Below, piece after piece: positions 52,617 through 61,508 of a stretch of DNA of 64,000 bases. The stretch lies in the NCBI GenBank assembly GCA_001899775.1, contig MKWN01000033.1, positions 1 to 64,000 on the forward strand. Direction: 5' to 3'. A model generated the notes under the pieces. The model had not been told where the DNA came from. It saw nothing but the letters and a program-made list of their open reading frames with translations, and did no database searches. Within the stretch, counting starts at the first letter, position 1, and every line of letters begins with the position of its first letter. The stretch is from Thiobacillus sp. 65-29 (GTDB lineage Bacteria > Pseudomonadota > Gammaproteobacteria > Burkholderiales > Thiobacillaceae). Made by a program: the position numbers and the translations under genes.

Positions 52617-53086
52617 CGGGAAACCCCAGCCATCTCTTCGACGTTTGCCGACACGCTCGCGGCGTGCGGATGCGACGGATTCATCGCGGTCGTGCGCTGC
52701 GGCTTGGTCGAGTGGCAGTCGAAGCAGTCGATCTTCACCGCAGCGTAGCTGTGGCAGCTCACGCAAAAGTCTTCCTTGGCGCTCGCCACACTGCCCGTGG
52801 CCTCGCTGGCGTGGCAGTCGATGCATCCCTTCAGGCTGTGCTTCGGCGTGCGGATACCCTGGAGTACCGTGCGGTCACGGTGAACCAGCAGCAGCTTCAT
52901 GTGGTTGCGCCGCATGTATGCGGTGTCTTCCACGCAGTGCTCGCCCTTCGCGGCCTTGGTGATCACCGGCACGGGCGCGCCGCCGGCCTTGGGCTGCGCC
53001 TCGGCGCCGGCCCAGGCCAGGGCCGCGGTCGTCAGCGCAACCGCACCCAGCGCCAGCAGGCTTTTCATCTTGCCAGTCACGTTCAC
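52613..53086 (-). CDS. dsrJ: DsrJ, triheme cytochrome c
   Basis: 157 residues. A signal peptide or anchor (about 8-28) is followed by three haem c sites, CIDCH (88-92), CVSCH (108-112) and CFDCH (121-125). A lone cysteine, C51 in GEHCVEDTAYMRRNHM, corresponds to the unusual His/Cys haem ligand described for DsrJ. Periplasmic part of DsrMKJOP. The GTG at 53086 overlaps the dsrL stop (GTGA); ATG 53068 is an alternative start. Confidence 0.94.
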   Translation of the reverse strand: MNVTGKMKSLLALGAVALTTAALAWAGAEAQPKAGGAPVPVITKAAKGEHCVEDTAYMRRNHMKLLLVHRDRTVLQGIRTPKHSLKGCIDCHASEATGSVASAKEDFCVSCHSYAAVKIDCFDCHSTKPQRTTAMNPSHPHAASVSANVEEMAGVSR

Positions 53087-55044
53087 TCACCCATGCCCAT
53101 GACGATGTAGCCGGTCGGGCAGACATCGGCACAGATGTGGCAGCCGATGCACTTGCTGTAGTCGGTGTCGACGTAACGACCCACGGTGGGGTTGTCCTTC
53201 TTCTTCACCTTGAACACGGCGGTCTGCGGGCAGTACACCACGCAGTTGTCACACTCGAAGCACAGGCCGCAGGACATGCAGCGCTTGGCTTCGTCGATCA
53301 CCTGCTTTTCGCTCAGGCCGTGCAGGCGCTCCTCGAAGTTGCCGAGGGCGGTCTGCTGGTCGAGCACGGTGACTTCGCGAATATTGCGCGCGACGTTGGG
53401 GAAGTGACCAAGGAACAACTCGTTGTGCGGAATGACGTGGCGGTGGGAGCGGTCCTCGAAGTTGTGGAGGATGTCCTTGCGCTCCGAGGTGCCCCAGATT
53501 TCGCCGTGCACGTCGGCATACTCGTGACCGGTCTCGAGCCACTTGCGCAACTCGTCGAAATGGTGCACGTCGACCTTCGGACGCCTGTCGAGCTCTTCGC
53601 CGCGCAGGAAGGCGTCGATGCCGTCGACGGCGATCGCGGCATGGCCGATGGCGGTAGTGAGCAGATGCGGACGGATCACGTCGCCGCCGACGAACACTTT
53701 CTCATTGTTGGGAAAGCGATAGTTCTTGTCGGCCCGGATCAGACCGTTGTTGTTGTTGAACTGCTCGAGGCCGGTGAAGTCCACGCCCTGGCCGATGGCC
53801 GAGACGATCAGATCGCCCGGGATGTCGCGCTCGCTACCGGCGACGATCTTGGTTTCCTTGCCTTCGACGGTGAATTCGGCGACGCGCAGCGCGGTGGCGC
53901 GGCCGTTGGCGTCGACCACCACGGCAATCGGCGTCACGCCGCCGACGATCTCGATGCCTTCCTGCTGGGCGTGCTCGATTTCGTGCTTGTTGGCATTCAT
54001 CTTGTCGATGGTGGCACGCGACACCAGCACGACTTCGGCGCCTTCGCGGGCGGAAATCGAGGCGACGTCGCTCGCCATGTGGCCGGAGATGATCGCCTCG
54101 GGGCGGTCGTCGCGGGTGCCACCCTTGGTGACGTTACCCAGGCGGCGCGCGACGGTCGCGACGTCGATCGAGGTGTCGCCACCACCGATGACGACCACGC
54201 GGTTGCCGACGTGCTGCAGGCGGCCTTCGTTGAACGCGCGCAGGAAGGCGACGGCGGTCACGCAGTTGGGGGCCTCGGCGCCGGGGACGGGCAGCGGACG
54301 GCCGGCCTGCGCACCCATGGCGAGGAAGATCGCGTCGAAATTCTTGTCCAGTTCGTCGAAGCTGATGTCGGTGCCGACGCGGGTCTTCAGACGGGTCTCG
54401 ACGCCCAGCGCGATGATGCGGTTGATTTCGGTATCGAGCATCTCGCGCGGGGTGCGGAAGCCGGGAATGCCATAGCGCATCATGCCGCCGAGCTCTTCGT
54501 GCTCGTCGAAGATGGTGGCGCTGTGGCCGCGCAGACGCAGCTGGTAAGCGGCGGCGAGACCGGCCGGGCCGGCGCCGATGATGGCGATCTTCTTGCCGGT
54601 GTCGGCGGCCTTGGTTTCGAAGGCCATCTTGTTGTCATTGGCCCAGTCGCCGAGGAAGTGCTCGACGGAGTTGATGCCGACGTGATCTTCGACCATGTTG
54701 CGGTTGCAGCCCGATTCGCACGGTGCCGGGCAGACGCGCCCCATCACGGCGGGGAAGGGGTTGGCTTCCGTCAGACGGCGCCAGGCATATTCCTGCCACG
54801 GCATGCCTGCTGGCGGCTTTTCCATGCCGCGGGCGATGTTGAGGTAGCCACGAATATCCTCGCCGGCAGGACACGAACCCTGGCAGGGAGGCGTGGAGAG
54901 CACGTACTCAGGGCACTTGTGCGTCCAGCTGGCCTGGAAGATCATTTCCTGGGACGAACGGTAGTCCGCCTCGCTCTCGCCGTCCTTGAAGCGACGCCAT
55001 GTCATGCCTTCGGTCTTTGCTGCTTTGTTGGTCGTGACAGCCAT
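53083..55044 (-). CDS. dsrL: DsrL, NAD(P)H:acceptor iron-sulfur flavoprotein
   Basis: 653 residues, related to the small subunit of glutamate synthase. An N-terminal iron-sulfur domain has CQGSCPAGEDIRGY and CPAPCESGCNR. Two nucleotide-binding folds follow: FAD in IAIIGAGPAGLAAAYQLRLR and NAD(P) in VVVIGGGDTSIDVA. The C-terminus adds a ferredoxin-like module with CMSCGLCFECDNCVVYCP and CIGCHICADVCP. DsrL associates with DsrAB and passes sulfide-oxidation electrons to NAD(P). It is soluble and essential for sulfur oxidation in studied species. Confidence 0.95.
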   Translation of the reverse strand: MAVTTNKAAKTEGMTWRRFKDGESEADYRSSQEMIFQASWTHKCPEYVLSTPPCQGSCPAGEDIRGYLNIARGMEKPPAGMPWQEYAWRRLTEANPFPAVMGRVCPAPCESGCNRNMVEDHVGINSVEHFLGDWANDNKMAFETKAADTGKKIAIIGAGPAGLAAAYQLRLRGHSATIFDEHEELGGMMRYGIPGFRTPREMLDTEINRIIALGVETRLKTRVGTDISFDELDKNFDAIFLAMGAQAGRPLPVPGAEAPNCVTAVAFLRAFNEGRLQHVGNRVVVIGGGDTSIDVATVARRLGNVTKGGTRDDRPEAIISGHMASDVASISAREGAEVVLVSRATIDKMNANKHEIEHAQQEGIEIVGGVTPIAVVVDANGRATALRVAEFTVEGKETKIVAGSERDIPGDLIVSAIGQGVDFTGLEQFNNNNGLIRADKNYRFPNNEKVFVGGDVIRPHLLTTAIGHAAIAVDGIDAFLRGEELDRRPKVDVHHFDELRKWLETGHEYADVHGEIWGTSERKDILHNFEDRSHRHVIPHNELFLGHFPNVARNIREVTVLDQQTALGNFEERLHGLSEKQVIDEAKRCMSCGLCFECDNCVVYCPQTAVFKVKKKDNPTVGRYVDTDYSKCIGCHICADVCPTGYIVMGMGE

Positions 55045-55089
55045 GTTGATTCTCCTAACGCCTACAGATGAAGTGTTTACCCAGCGCGA

Positions 55090-56613
55090 TCAATCGAGCT
55101 TGATCGCCTTGCTGACCAGTTGATGCACACCGCCCACCATGCTCATGTCGAAACCGTACTTGGGCAGAACCTTGGTGAACTGCGCCTTGCAGATCGCGCA
55201 GATCAGGGCCAGGAAGTTAACCTGGCTTTCCTTGACTACGTTGTTCAAGGCAGTTGCGCGTGGCAGCGCACCCTTGACCCGGACCTCCATGAGGTCATCG
55301 GTGAGCAGGCCGCCGCCGCCACCACAGCAGAAGGTCGCTTCGCGGATCGTGCCGTCGGCCATGTCGTGGAAATTATTGACCACGGCGCGAATCAGTTCGC
55401 GCGGAATGTCGAATTGACCGCCCGGCTCGGTACCCATGCGCGAGGCCCGGGCCACGTTGCATGAATCGTGGAAGGTCACCACCAGATCGTCGTTGGCCGA
55501 CGGATCGACCTTGATCTTGCCCTGCTTGATCAGGTCGTTGGTCAGTTCGCAGATATGCTGCGGCTGCGGATAGCTGGGGTCGAGCTGCTTTTGCAATTCG
55601 ATCGAGAAGGGATCGTTGCCGCCGTAGCCGATACCGGTGAGCGTGTTCCAGAAACTGTAGGCGACGCGCCAGGCGTGGCCACACTCGCCGACGACGATGC
55701 GCTTGACGCCGAGTTCGAGCGCCGCGTCGCGGATGCGCATTGCGACCTTGCGCATCATTTCGTAGTTGGCTTCGAACAGGCCGAAGTTGCCGGCCTCGGA
55801 TGCATGCGAGGACAGCGTCCAGCTGATGCCGGCGGCATGGAACACCTTCGCGTAGCCGATGAGCGACTCGACGTGCGGCTCGGAGAAGAAATCGGCAGAC
55901 GGGGTGATCAGCAGGACTTCGGCGCCCTTGACGTCGAGCGGCATCTTCACCGGCACCCCGGTGTCGGCCTCCATGTCCTCTTCGAGGCCTTCCAGGGTAT
56001 CCGCGAGTGCGGGGCCGGGCAGACCGAGGTTGTTGCCGATCTTGATGACCTTGCCGAGGATCTCGTTGGTGTACTTCTGCCCGATGCCGACGTGATTGAG
56101 GATCTCGCGGCCCGCCATGGTGATCTCGGCGGTATCGATGCCGTAAGGGCAGAACACCGAGCAGCGCCGGCATTCCGAGCACTGGTAATAGTAGTTGTAC
56201 CAGGCGTCGAGTGTTTCGCGGGTGAGTTCCTTGGCGCCGACCAGGCCGGGGAAGACCTTGCCCGCCACGGTGAAATAGCGGCGGTATACCTGGCGCATCA
56301 GCTCCTGGCGCGCCACCGGCATGTTCTTGGGATCGGACGTGCCAAGATAATAATGACACTTGTCGGTGCAGGCGCCGCAATGCACGCAGGCATCGAGGAA
56401 CACCTTCAGCGAGCGGTATTTGCCCAGCAGGTCGCCCATTTTGCCAAGGGCGCGCTCCTTCCAGTCGTCGCCGAGTTCGCCCGGATAACCGAGGAATTCC
56501 TGGATCGGCCTGGCTGCAGGGAACGACTTCACGTGCGACATGACGCCTTCCCGCAGCTTGGGAACCTCGATGTCGTCCTTGATTTCCGGGATGTCGAATT
56601 CAGGTGCTGCCAC
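55090..56613 (-). CDS. dsrK: DsrK, HdrD-like iron-sulfur subunit
   Basis: 507 residues. Two [4Fe-4S] motifs are CVHCGACTDKC and CSECRRCSVFCP. The C-terminal CCG-type domain has HDSCNVARASRMG and TFCCGGGGGLLTD, which in heterodisulfide reductase binds the catalytic noncubane cluster. DsrK is the cytoplasmic subunit of DsrMKJOP thought to interact with DsrC. It lies between dsrM and dsrL, 45 bases before dsrL. Confidence 0.95.
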   Translation of the reverse strand: MAAPEFDIPEIKDDIEVPKLREGVMSHVKSFPAARPIQEFLGYPGELGDDWKERALGKMGDLLGKYRSLKVFLDACVHCGACTDKCHYYLGTSDPKNMPVARQELMRQVYRRYFTVAGKVFPGLVGAKELTRETLDAWYNYYYQCSECRRCSVFCPYGIDTAEITMAGREILNHVGIGQKYTNEILGKVIKIGNNLGLPGPALADTLEGLEEDMEADTGVPVKMPLDVKGAEVLLITPSADFFSEPHVESLIGYAKVFHAAGISWTLSSHASEAGNFGLFEANYEMMRKVAMRIRDAALELGVKRIVVGECGHAWRVAYSFWNTLTGIGYGGNDPFSIELQKQLDPSYPQPQHICELTNDLIKQGKIKVDPSANDDLVVTFHDSCNVARASRMGTEPGGQFDIPRELIRAVVNNFHDMADGTIREATFCCGGGGGLLTDDLMEVRVKGALPRATALNNVVKESQVNFLALICAICKAQFTKVLPKYGFDMSMVGGVHQLVSKAIKLD

Positions 56614-56675
56614 GTGCGAGTCCTTTTTCGGTGCCTGTTATGTCCGTCTTGCGTACGTCGAGCGGCGACGATGCG

Positions 56676-57410
56676 TCAGCTGTTCTGGTCGAGTCGCGCC
56701 GCCCAGGCCGCCACATGGCGGTGTTCGCGCGGGTTGTCCGCCTGGTTGCGGGTGGGGCTGAAAAACACCCCGGGCGCGTGCAGCAGCTTGCTGAGCGGGA
56801 AGATCAGCATGAGCAGCGCGACCAGCGCGAGGTGCACCAGCAGCACCGGATCCTGCGGCAGCGGCTGCGTGTCGAAGTAGATCAGGCCCATGAAGAACGC
56901 CTTCAGCGCGACAATATCGGTGTGCACGACGAAGGTCATCATCATGCCGGACAGGCCGATGCCGAGGAGAAGCAGGAGCATCAGGTAGTCGGACGGGGTC
57001 GAGATGTAGCGCACGCGATCCACCAGGAAGCGGCGCGCCAGCAGGCCGGCGAGACCGGCCACCATCATGAGGCTGGCGTACTTGCCGAAAGGCTGGACGA
57101 TGTCGACCCAGAACCAGACCGGTTCGGTGAAATAGCGCAGATGACGCGCCAACACGAGGAACAGGCCCATATGGAACAGCCAGCCGAACAGCCAGATCCA
57201 CTTGTTGGACTTGAACAGCGATTCGAACAACACGACTTCCTTGCCCATGCGGTACACCACACCGGGCCGCGTCGTCGGAGCCGGCGTAGTGGGGATCTTC
57301 AGCGGCGCGGGTGTGCGACTGTAGTCGAAAATCTTGTAGGCCAGGCCCGCCACCAGCACGAACGTGGCGACGTAGAACAGCCCGGCATAAATCATCGTCA
57401 ACGTAGACAA
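56676..57410 (-). CDS. dsrM: DsrM, membrane cytochrome b subunit
   Basis: 244 residues with about five to six membrane helices of the NarI type. Histidines in FHMGLFLVLARHLRY and in later helices (VVHTD, LLVHLALVAL) can ligate haem b. It links DsrK to the quinone pool. ATG 57410 is used, directly downstream of two hairpins that separate it from dsrC. Confidence 0.93.
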   Translation of the reverse strand: MSTLTMIYAGLFYVATFVLVAGLAYKIFDYSRTPAPLKIPTTPAPTTRPGVVYRMGKEVVLFESLFKSNKWIWLFGWLFHMGLFLVLARHLRYFTEPVWFWVDIVQPFGKYASLMMVAGLAGLLARRFLVDRVRYISTPSDYLMLLLLLGIGLSGMMMTFVVHTDIVALKAFFMGLIYFDTQPLPQDPVLLVHLALVALLMLIFPLSKLLHAPGVFFSPTRNQADNPREHRHVAAWAARLDQNS

Positions 57411-57434
57411 AACCTATCCCCCAACAACGTGTCT

Positions 57435-57513
57435 GTTTTCGGATCGCACGCCGCGCATGCGATCGGAAAACGGTCCACCGTGACCGCGGTCCCCCGGTTC
57501 AGGGCCGGGGGGC
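57435..57513 (-). terminator. Two tandem hairpins between dsrC and dsrM
   Basis: Downstream of dsrC a first hairpin (57489-57513; CCCCCGG with GCCGGGGG) is followed by a second with 14-base arms (57435-57448 and 57458-57471; GTTTTCGGATCGCA, one mismatch). They fill most of the 117-base dsrC-dsrM gap. In other sulfur bacteria dsrC message is far more abundant than the rest of the operon, so partial termination or 3'-end protection of the dsrC transcript is likely. Confidence 0.75.
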
Positions 57514-57527
57514 GCGAGAGCGGCCGC

Positions 57528-57863
57528 TCAGATACAGCCGGTCGGCTTGGGCAGGCCGGCGATCTTGCACGCCTGCTTGGCGGGGCCGTAGGGGAACAAC
57601 TCGTACAGGTACTTGTTGTTGCCCTTTTCCGGGCCAAGCTTCTTGCCGATGGCCTTGGTGAGCACGCGGACGGCGGGAGCGATCTGGTACTCGTCGTAGT
57701 ACTCACGCAGGAAGTTGATCACCTCCCAGTGGTTCTCGGTCATGTCGACCTTTTCTTCGACGGCCATGTGCTTGGCGACGTCCTCGTTCCATTGCGACAG
57801 GTCGATCAGATAGCCTTCCTCGTCGACTTCGACATCCTTACCGGCGATATTCACCATGGGCAT
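57528..57863 (-). CDS. dsrC: DsrC, sulfur-carrier protein
   Basis: 111 residues. The C-terminal arm has both functional cysteines, C99 and C110, ten residues apart in KQACKIAGLPKPTGCI; the penultimate one forms the trisulfide or receives persulfide sulfur. Core signature HWEVINFLREYYDEYQIAPA is intact. DsrC is substrate for DsrAB and DsrMKJOP. ATG 57863 is used (a second Met at codon 3). A paralogue without cysteines lies at 62769-63101. Confidence 0.97.
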   Translation of the reverse strand: MPMVNIAGKDVEVDEEGYLIDLSQWNEDVAKHMAVEEKVDMTENHWEVINFLREYYDEYQIAPAVRVLTKAIGKKLGPEKGNNKYLYELFPYGPAKQACKIAGLPKPTGCI

Positions 57864-57887
57864 AGCAATACTCCTTTTGATTGAAAA

Positions 57888-58187
57888 TTACAGCCAAGAC
57901 TGACAGTTGCGGTGCTCTGCGACCAGATCCACGAAACCGCCGTAATCCACGACATTGACGCCGTCCAGCACACGCCCGGCCATGCCGCGCGCCGCAAGAT
58001 CCGGCCCGAGTGCGTAAATCTTGAGGCCAGCAGCCGCCGCCTGGATTTTCGCCGCTGCCGCACTGCCCTTGGTCGCGGCATACACCGCGTCCTCGATCAG
58101 CAATACGGCAGAACCTTTGGTGGCCAGCCTGAGGCAGCTGTCAAGCGAGCTGCGCTCGGTGGCCGATTTGTTCACGATATGCAGCAT
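57888..58187 (-). CDS. dsrH: DsrH, sulfur-relay subunit (TusB family)
   Basis: 99 residues, TusB/DsrH fold beginning MLHIVNKSATERSSLDSCLR with the conserved cysteine at position 18. DsrH joins DsrE and DsrF in the E2F2H2 complex that delivers persulfide sulfur to DsrC. It lies between dsrF (10-base gap) and dsrC (24-base gap). Confidence 0.95.
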   Translation of the reverse strand: MLHIVNKSATERSSLDSCLRLATKGSAVLLIEDAVYAATKGSAAAAKIQAAAAGLKIYALGPDLAARGMAGRVLDGVNVVDYGGFVDLVAEHRNCQSWL

Positions 58188-58197
58188 GTCTATCCCC

Positions 58198-58593
58198 TTA
58201 GAAGCTGATCACGACGTCTTGCTCGTCCATGAGATTCTTCATCTCGTCGTCGGAGAGCACCGTCACGTCCACAATCAGGTCGTCCTCGGTCAGGCCGCGC
58301 GCGTCGAGGGAAGACTGGTCGACATACAGTTTCTCGATGTCGTAGCCATCCAGAGCGCGATAGGTCTTGGAGAAGTCCTTGACCTCGATACCCTTGGTGT
58401 CGATGCCCTTCATCAACTGATAGACACCATCGTCCGTGAACACCAGGCTCACGTCCTGATCGAAAGCGGCCGTGATCAGCACCACCTCCAGGCCTTCCAG
58501 CGCGTACACGGTACCGTGCGGCGCCTTGCGGTTCAGGAACATGAATTTCTTGACGATGCCGGAGCCGTCGTCTTCCATATCCATATCGCTCAT
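58198..58593 (-). CDS. dsrF: DsrF, sulfur-relay subunit (TusC family)
   Basis: 131 residues, TusC/DsrF fold with KKFMFLNRKAPHGTVYALEG and VSLVFTDDGVYQLMKG. It carries no cysteine, consistent with a structural rather than sulfur-carrying role in DsrEFH. ATG 58593 has a GAGG site 9 bases upstream; an upstream TTG overlapping dsrE is less likely. A short acidic N-terminal extension (SDMDMEDDGSG) precedes the fold. Confidence 0.95.
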   Translation of the reverse strand: MSDMDMEDDGSGIVKKFMFLNRKAPHGTVYALEGLEVVLITAAFDQDVSLVFTDDGVYQLMKGIDTKGIEVKDFSKTYRALDGYDIEKLYVDQSSLDARGLTEDDLIVDVTVLSDDEMKNLMDEQDVVISF

Positions 58594-58604
58594 CTCGCTA
58601 ATCC

Positions 58605-58964
58605 TCAATCACCGAACGTCACGAGACGATCGTACTGAATACCCATTTCAACCAACTGACCGAGACCGGAAATCCGGAAACCCGGCGCCAGGAGTTCGTC
58701 CTTGATGCCGCGGCGCAGCGCGGCCGCCACGCACACGACGAGATCGATGCCGTGCTCTTCGGCAAGCTTCGACCAGCGCGTGGTGACGTTGCGGTCGTCC
58801 TGTGGCGGCTCGCCCATGCGGGTCGAGTTGTTCACGCCGTCGTGATAGAAGAACACGCGCGGAACCGTATGGCCTTTCTCGATCGCGTTGCGCGCGAAGA
58901 GATAGGCCGAGTCGCTGGCCTGGTGGTTGTAAGGCCCTTCGTTTATCAGAATGCCGAATTGCAT
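58605..58964 (-). CDS. dsrE: DsrE, sulfur-relay subunit (TusD family)
   Basis: 119 residues, TusD/DsrE fold: MQFGILINEGPYNHQASDSA at the start and VPRVFFYHDGVNN. The active cysteine is C78 in DLVVCVAAALRRG, the position known to carry the persulfide in studied DsrE. It follows dsrB after a gap that holds a strong hairpin. Confidence 0.96.
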   Translation of the reverse strand: MQFGILINEGPYNHQASDSAYLFARNAIEKGHTVPRVFFYHDGVNNSTRMGEPPQDDRNVTTRWSKLAEEHGIDLVVCVAAALRRGIKDELLAPGFRISGLGQLVEMGIQYDRLVTFGD

Positions 58965-59010
58965 CGCTCGTTGAACTCCGAAAAAACCGTTTGTTATCGT
59001 TTCACATCAT

Positions 59011-59035
59011 GCCGCCGCAGCCCCGCTGCGGCGGC
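59011..59035 (-). other. Hairpin between dsrB and dsrE
   Basis: GCCGCCGCAG and CTGCGGCGGC form a perfect 10-base stem with a CCCCG loop, in the 85-base gap after dsrB. On the transcribed strand it is followed by bases that include a run of T (the complement of AAAAAA at 58981-58986, some 24 bases on). It may attenuate or process the message after dsrAB. Confidence 0.7.
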
Positions 59036-59049
59036 CGTACACGCGACAA

Positions 59050-60123
59050 TCAGAAGCGGATGTGCGCGGACGCGTTCAGGCTCGCCCGGCTGCCACGCCA
59101 GTTGTCGATGTGATACTTGGTGAAGGGCAGACCGGTCTTCTCGAAGAACGCGGGCCAGCCGATGCGCTCCACCCAGTCGGACAGGCGCTCCCACGGACGG
59201 GCGTCTTCCTTGTAGGTGTAGAGGATCTTCTTGACGACTTCCGAAACTTCCACCCAGCGCGGCGGGTTGTTCGGGATGCCGGCAGCGACCAGCTTGTGGA
59301 AGGTCGGCTTGGCGCGCGCGTTGGCGTTCTTGCCGCCCACCCAGATAGCGAACTTGGAATGCTCGGGATCGTTGATCTGCATCGGCGGGCAGGGCGGGAA
59401 GCAGGCGCCGCAGCAGATGCACTTCTTCTCGTCGACTTCGAGCGAGGGCTTGCCGTTGACCAGTGCGGGACGGATCGCCGCGACCGGGCAGCGCGCCACG
59501 ACGGACGGACGCTCACACACGTTGGCGACGAGATCGTGGTTGATCTTCGGCGGCTTGGTGTGCTGCATGATGATGGCGATGTCAGCCTGGCCGCCACAGT
59601 TGATCTCGCAGCAGGACGTGGACATCTTCACCCGGTTGGGCATCTCGCAGTTGGTGAACTCGTGGTAGAGCTCGTCCATCAGGGCCTTGGTCGCGCCGGA
59701 CGCGTCCGAGCCCGGGATGTCGCAGTGCAGCCAGCCCTGGGTATGCGCGATCATGGAGACCGAGTTCGCGGTGCCGCCAACGGGGAAACCGTTGTCGGTA
59801 AGCGTCTTGATCAGGGGCTCGACCTTGTTCTTGTCGGCCACCATGTACTCGATGTTGGAACGGGTGGTGAAGCGCACGAAGCCGTCGGCGAACTGGTCGG
59901 CGATGTCAGCCAGCTTACGGATGGTGTAGTGGTCCATCTGGCGCTGGGTACCGGCCTTGACGGTCCAGACTTCATCGCCGCCCTCGGCGCGGTGATAGAG
60001 GACACCCGGCTTCGGATGGCTGTGGAAAATCCACTTGCCATAGTTCTTCTTCATCACGGGGTGCATGAACGGCATCGGGTCCGGGGTGCCGGATTCGATG
60101 GTTTCCCATGTTCTTTCAGCCAT
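59050..60123 (-). CDS. dsrB: DsrB, reverse dissimilatory sulfite reductase beta subunit
   Basis: 357 residues. Cluster/siroheme cysteines are seen in STSCCEINCGG (C171, C172, C176), and a ferredoxin domain has CICCGACFPPCPP (C235-C245). DsrAB oxidises DsrC-bound sulfur to sulfite in this organism type; direction is inferred from the presence of dsrL and dsrEFH, which mark the oxidative pathway. ATG 60123 has a GGAG site 7 bases upstream. The frame is open further upstream, but that part is the dsrA-dsrB gap. Confidence 0.96.
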   Translation of the reverse strand: MAERTWETIESGTPDPMPFMHPVMKKNYGKWIFHSHPKPGVLYHRAEGGDEVWTVKAGTQRQMDHYTIRKLADIADQFADGFVRFTTRSNIEYMVADKNKVEPLIKTLTDNGFPVGGTANSVSMIAHTQGWLHCDIPGSDASGATKALMDELYHEFTNCEMPNRVKMSTSCCEINCGGQADIAIIMQHTKPPKINHDLVANVCERPSVVARCPVAAIRPALVNGKPSLEVDEKKCICCGACFPPCPPMQINDPEHSKFAIWVGGKNANARAKPTFHKLVAAGIPNNPPRWVEVSEVVKKILYTYKEDARPWERLSDWVERIGWPAFFEKTGLPFTKYHIDNWRGSRASLNASAHIRF

Positions 60124-60167
60124 GCTTTTCTCCAAACTTAGTAGGATCGGAAAATCTGATTTAACGC

Positions 60168-60189
60168 CCGACACCGTCTCCGGTGTCGG
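60168..60189 (-). other. Hairpin between dsrA and dsrB
   Basis: CCGACACCG and CGGTGTCGG make a perfect 9-base stem with a TCTC loop in the 83-base intercistronic gap. It lies about 17 bases beyond the dsrA stop and well ahead of the dsrB ribosome site, so a role in mRNA stability or balancing the two subunits is possible. Confidence 0.7.
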
Positions 60190-60206
60190 ACTCCTTGCTC
60201 AATGCG

Positions 60207-61508
60207 TCAGGCGGCGGACTGCTTGCGCTCGTTCCACTTGGCCGCTTCTTCGTCCCAGCCGTCGGTACGGATGTAGGGGTTGGTACGCGGATGACTGATC
60301 ATGTTGGGATCCACGTCGATACCGATACCCTCGAGGAAGTTCATGAGGCCGATACGCTCGATCATCTCGCCGGTACGCTCGTGCTCCAGCGCGTTTTCGG
60401 CGAAGAAATCGATGATGGTGCGACCCAGGTCGTTCAGCTTCTCGAAATCGTCGTCGGATTCGAGCTTCATGAACGGCACGATCACGGTACCCATCAGGTC
60501 GCCGATCTTCAGGGTGCGCTTGCCACCGACCAGGATGGTCACGCCCTTGTCCTTGCCGGGCAGCAGGCCGCCGGGGATGACGTTCAGGCAATGCATGCAG
60601 CGCACGCAGTTCTTGTTGTCGATGCACAGCGACTTGCCATCGCCGAGCGCCGCGACGGACACGGTGTCGCTGGCCTGCACCTTGTCGGTGTCGACCAGGG
60701 TGATGGCCTTGGTCGGGCACTTGCTGACCACGTCATTGACGAGGTCGGACATGCCGTGAGCCTTGTAGTAGTCCTGGACCTGGGCTTCGTTGACGCGGAT
60801 GTTGTCGCGCCAGGTGCCGATCACCGCCATGTCCGCGCGCTGGATCGAGTTGACGCAGTCGTTCGGGCAGCCGGAGAACTTGAACTTGAACTTGTAGGGC
60901 AGCGACGGACGGTGCATGTCGTCGATGTTGTTGTTGATGACGGTGCGCAGGGCACGCGCCTCGTCGAAGCAGGACATCTCGCAGCGCGCGGCGCCGACGC
61001 AGGACATCGAGGTACGCAGCGCCGGGCCGGCACCGCCGAGGTCGAAGCCCATTTCGTTGAACTTGTCGAAGGCTTTCTGCACGTTCTCGGTCTTCACGCC
61101 CTGCAGCATGATGTCGCCGGACTGGCCGTGCAGTGCAATCAGGCCCGAGCCGCCGGTTTCCAGCCAGGCGTCGCACATCTGACGCAGCAGGTCGGACGAG
61201 TAGTGCATGCCGGCCGGGGGCATGATGCGCAGGGTGTGGAATTCAGCCGCTTCCGGGAACAGGGGTACGCCCTTTTCGTCCTTCAGTTCGGTGAAACGCG
61301 GGATGATGCCGCCGCCATAGCCGATCACGCCGACCGTGCCGCCCTTCCAGTAGCCGAACTTGGTCCGGTAGGAGGTCTCCAGCTGACCCAGGAGGTCAAC
61401 CATCATGTCGTTTTCCTTGGCCAGGCGCTTCAGGCCGGTCACGAAGCTGGGCCACGGGCCTTTCTCGAGATCGTCCAGATTGGGGGTATCGTACATTTGT
61501 TTTGCCAT
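60207..61508 (-). CDS. dsrA: DsrA, reverse dissimilatory sulfite reductase alpha subunit
   Basis: 433 residues, first gene of the dsr operon. Siroheme-[4Fe-4S] ligands are in MSCVGAARCEMSC (C170, C176) and FSGCPNDCVN (C214, C218). A ferredoxin insertion has CIDNKNCVRCMHCLNV (C295-C307). With DsrB it forms the alpha2-beta2 siroheme enzyme. ATG 61508 has an AGGAGAG ribosome site 6 bases upstream, the best in the operon, matching an abundant protein. Upstream lies a 325-base regulatory gap. Confidence 0.97.
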   Translation of the reverse strand: MAKQMYDTPNLDDLEKGPWPSFVTGLKRLAKENDMMVDLLGQLETSYRTKFGYWKGGTVGVIGYGGGIIPRFTELKDEKGVPLFPEAAEFHTLRIMPPAGMHYSSDLLRQMCDAWLETGGSGLIALHGQSGDIMLQGVKTENVQKAFDKFNEMGFDLGGAGPALRTSMSCVGAARCEMSCFDEARALRTVINNNIDDMHRPSLPYKFKFKFSGCPNDCVNSIQRADMAVIGTWRDNIRVNEAQVQDYYKAHGMSDLVNDVVSKCPTKAITLVDTDKVQASDTVSVAALGDGKSLCIDNKNCVRCMHCLNVIPGGLLPGKDKGVTILVGGKRTLKIGDLMGTVIVPFMKLESDDDFEKLNDLGRTIIDFFAENALEHERTGEMIERIGLMNFLEGIGIDVDPNMISHPRTNPYIRTDGWDEEAAKWNERKQSAA

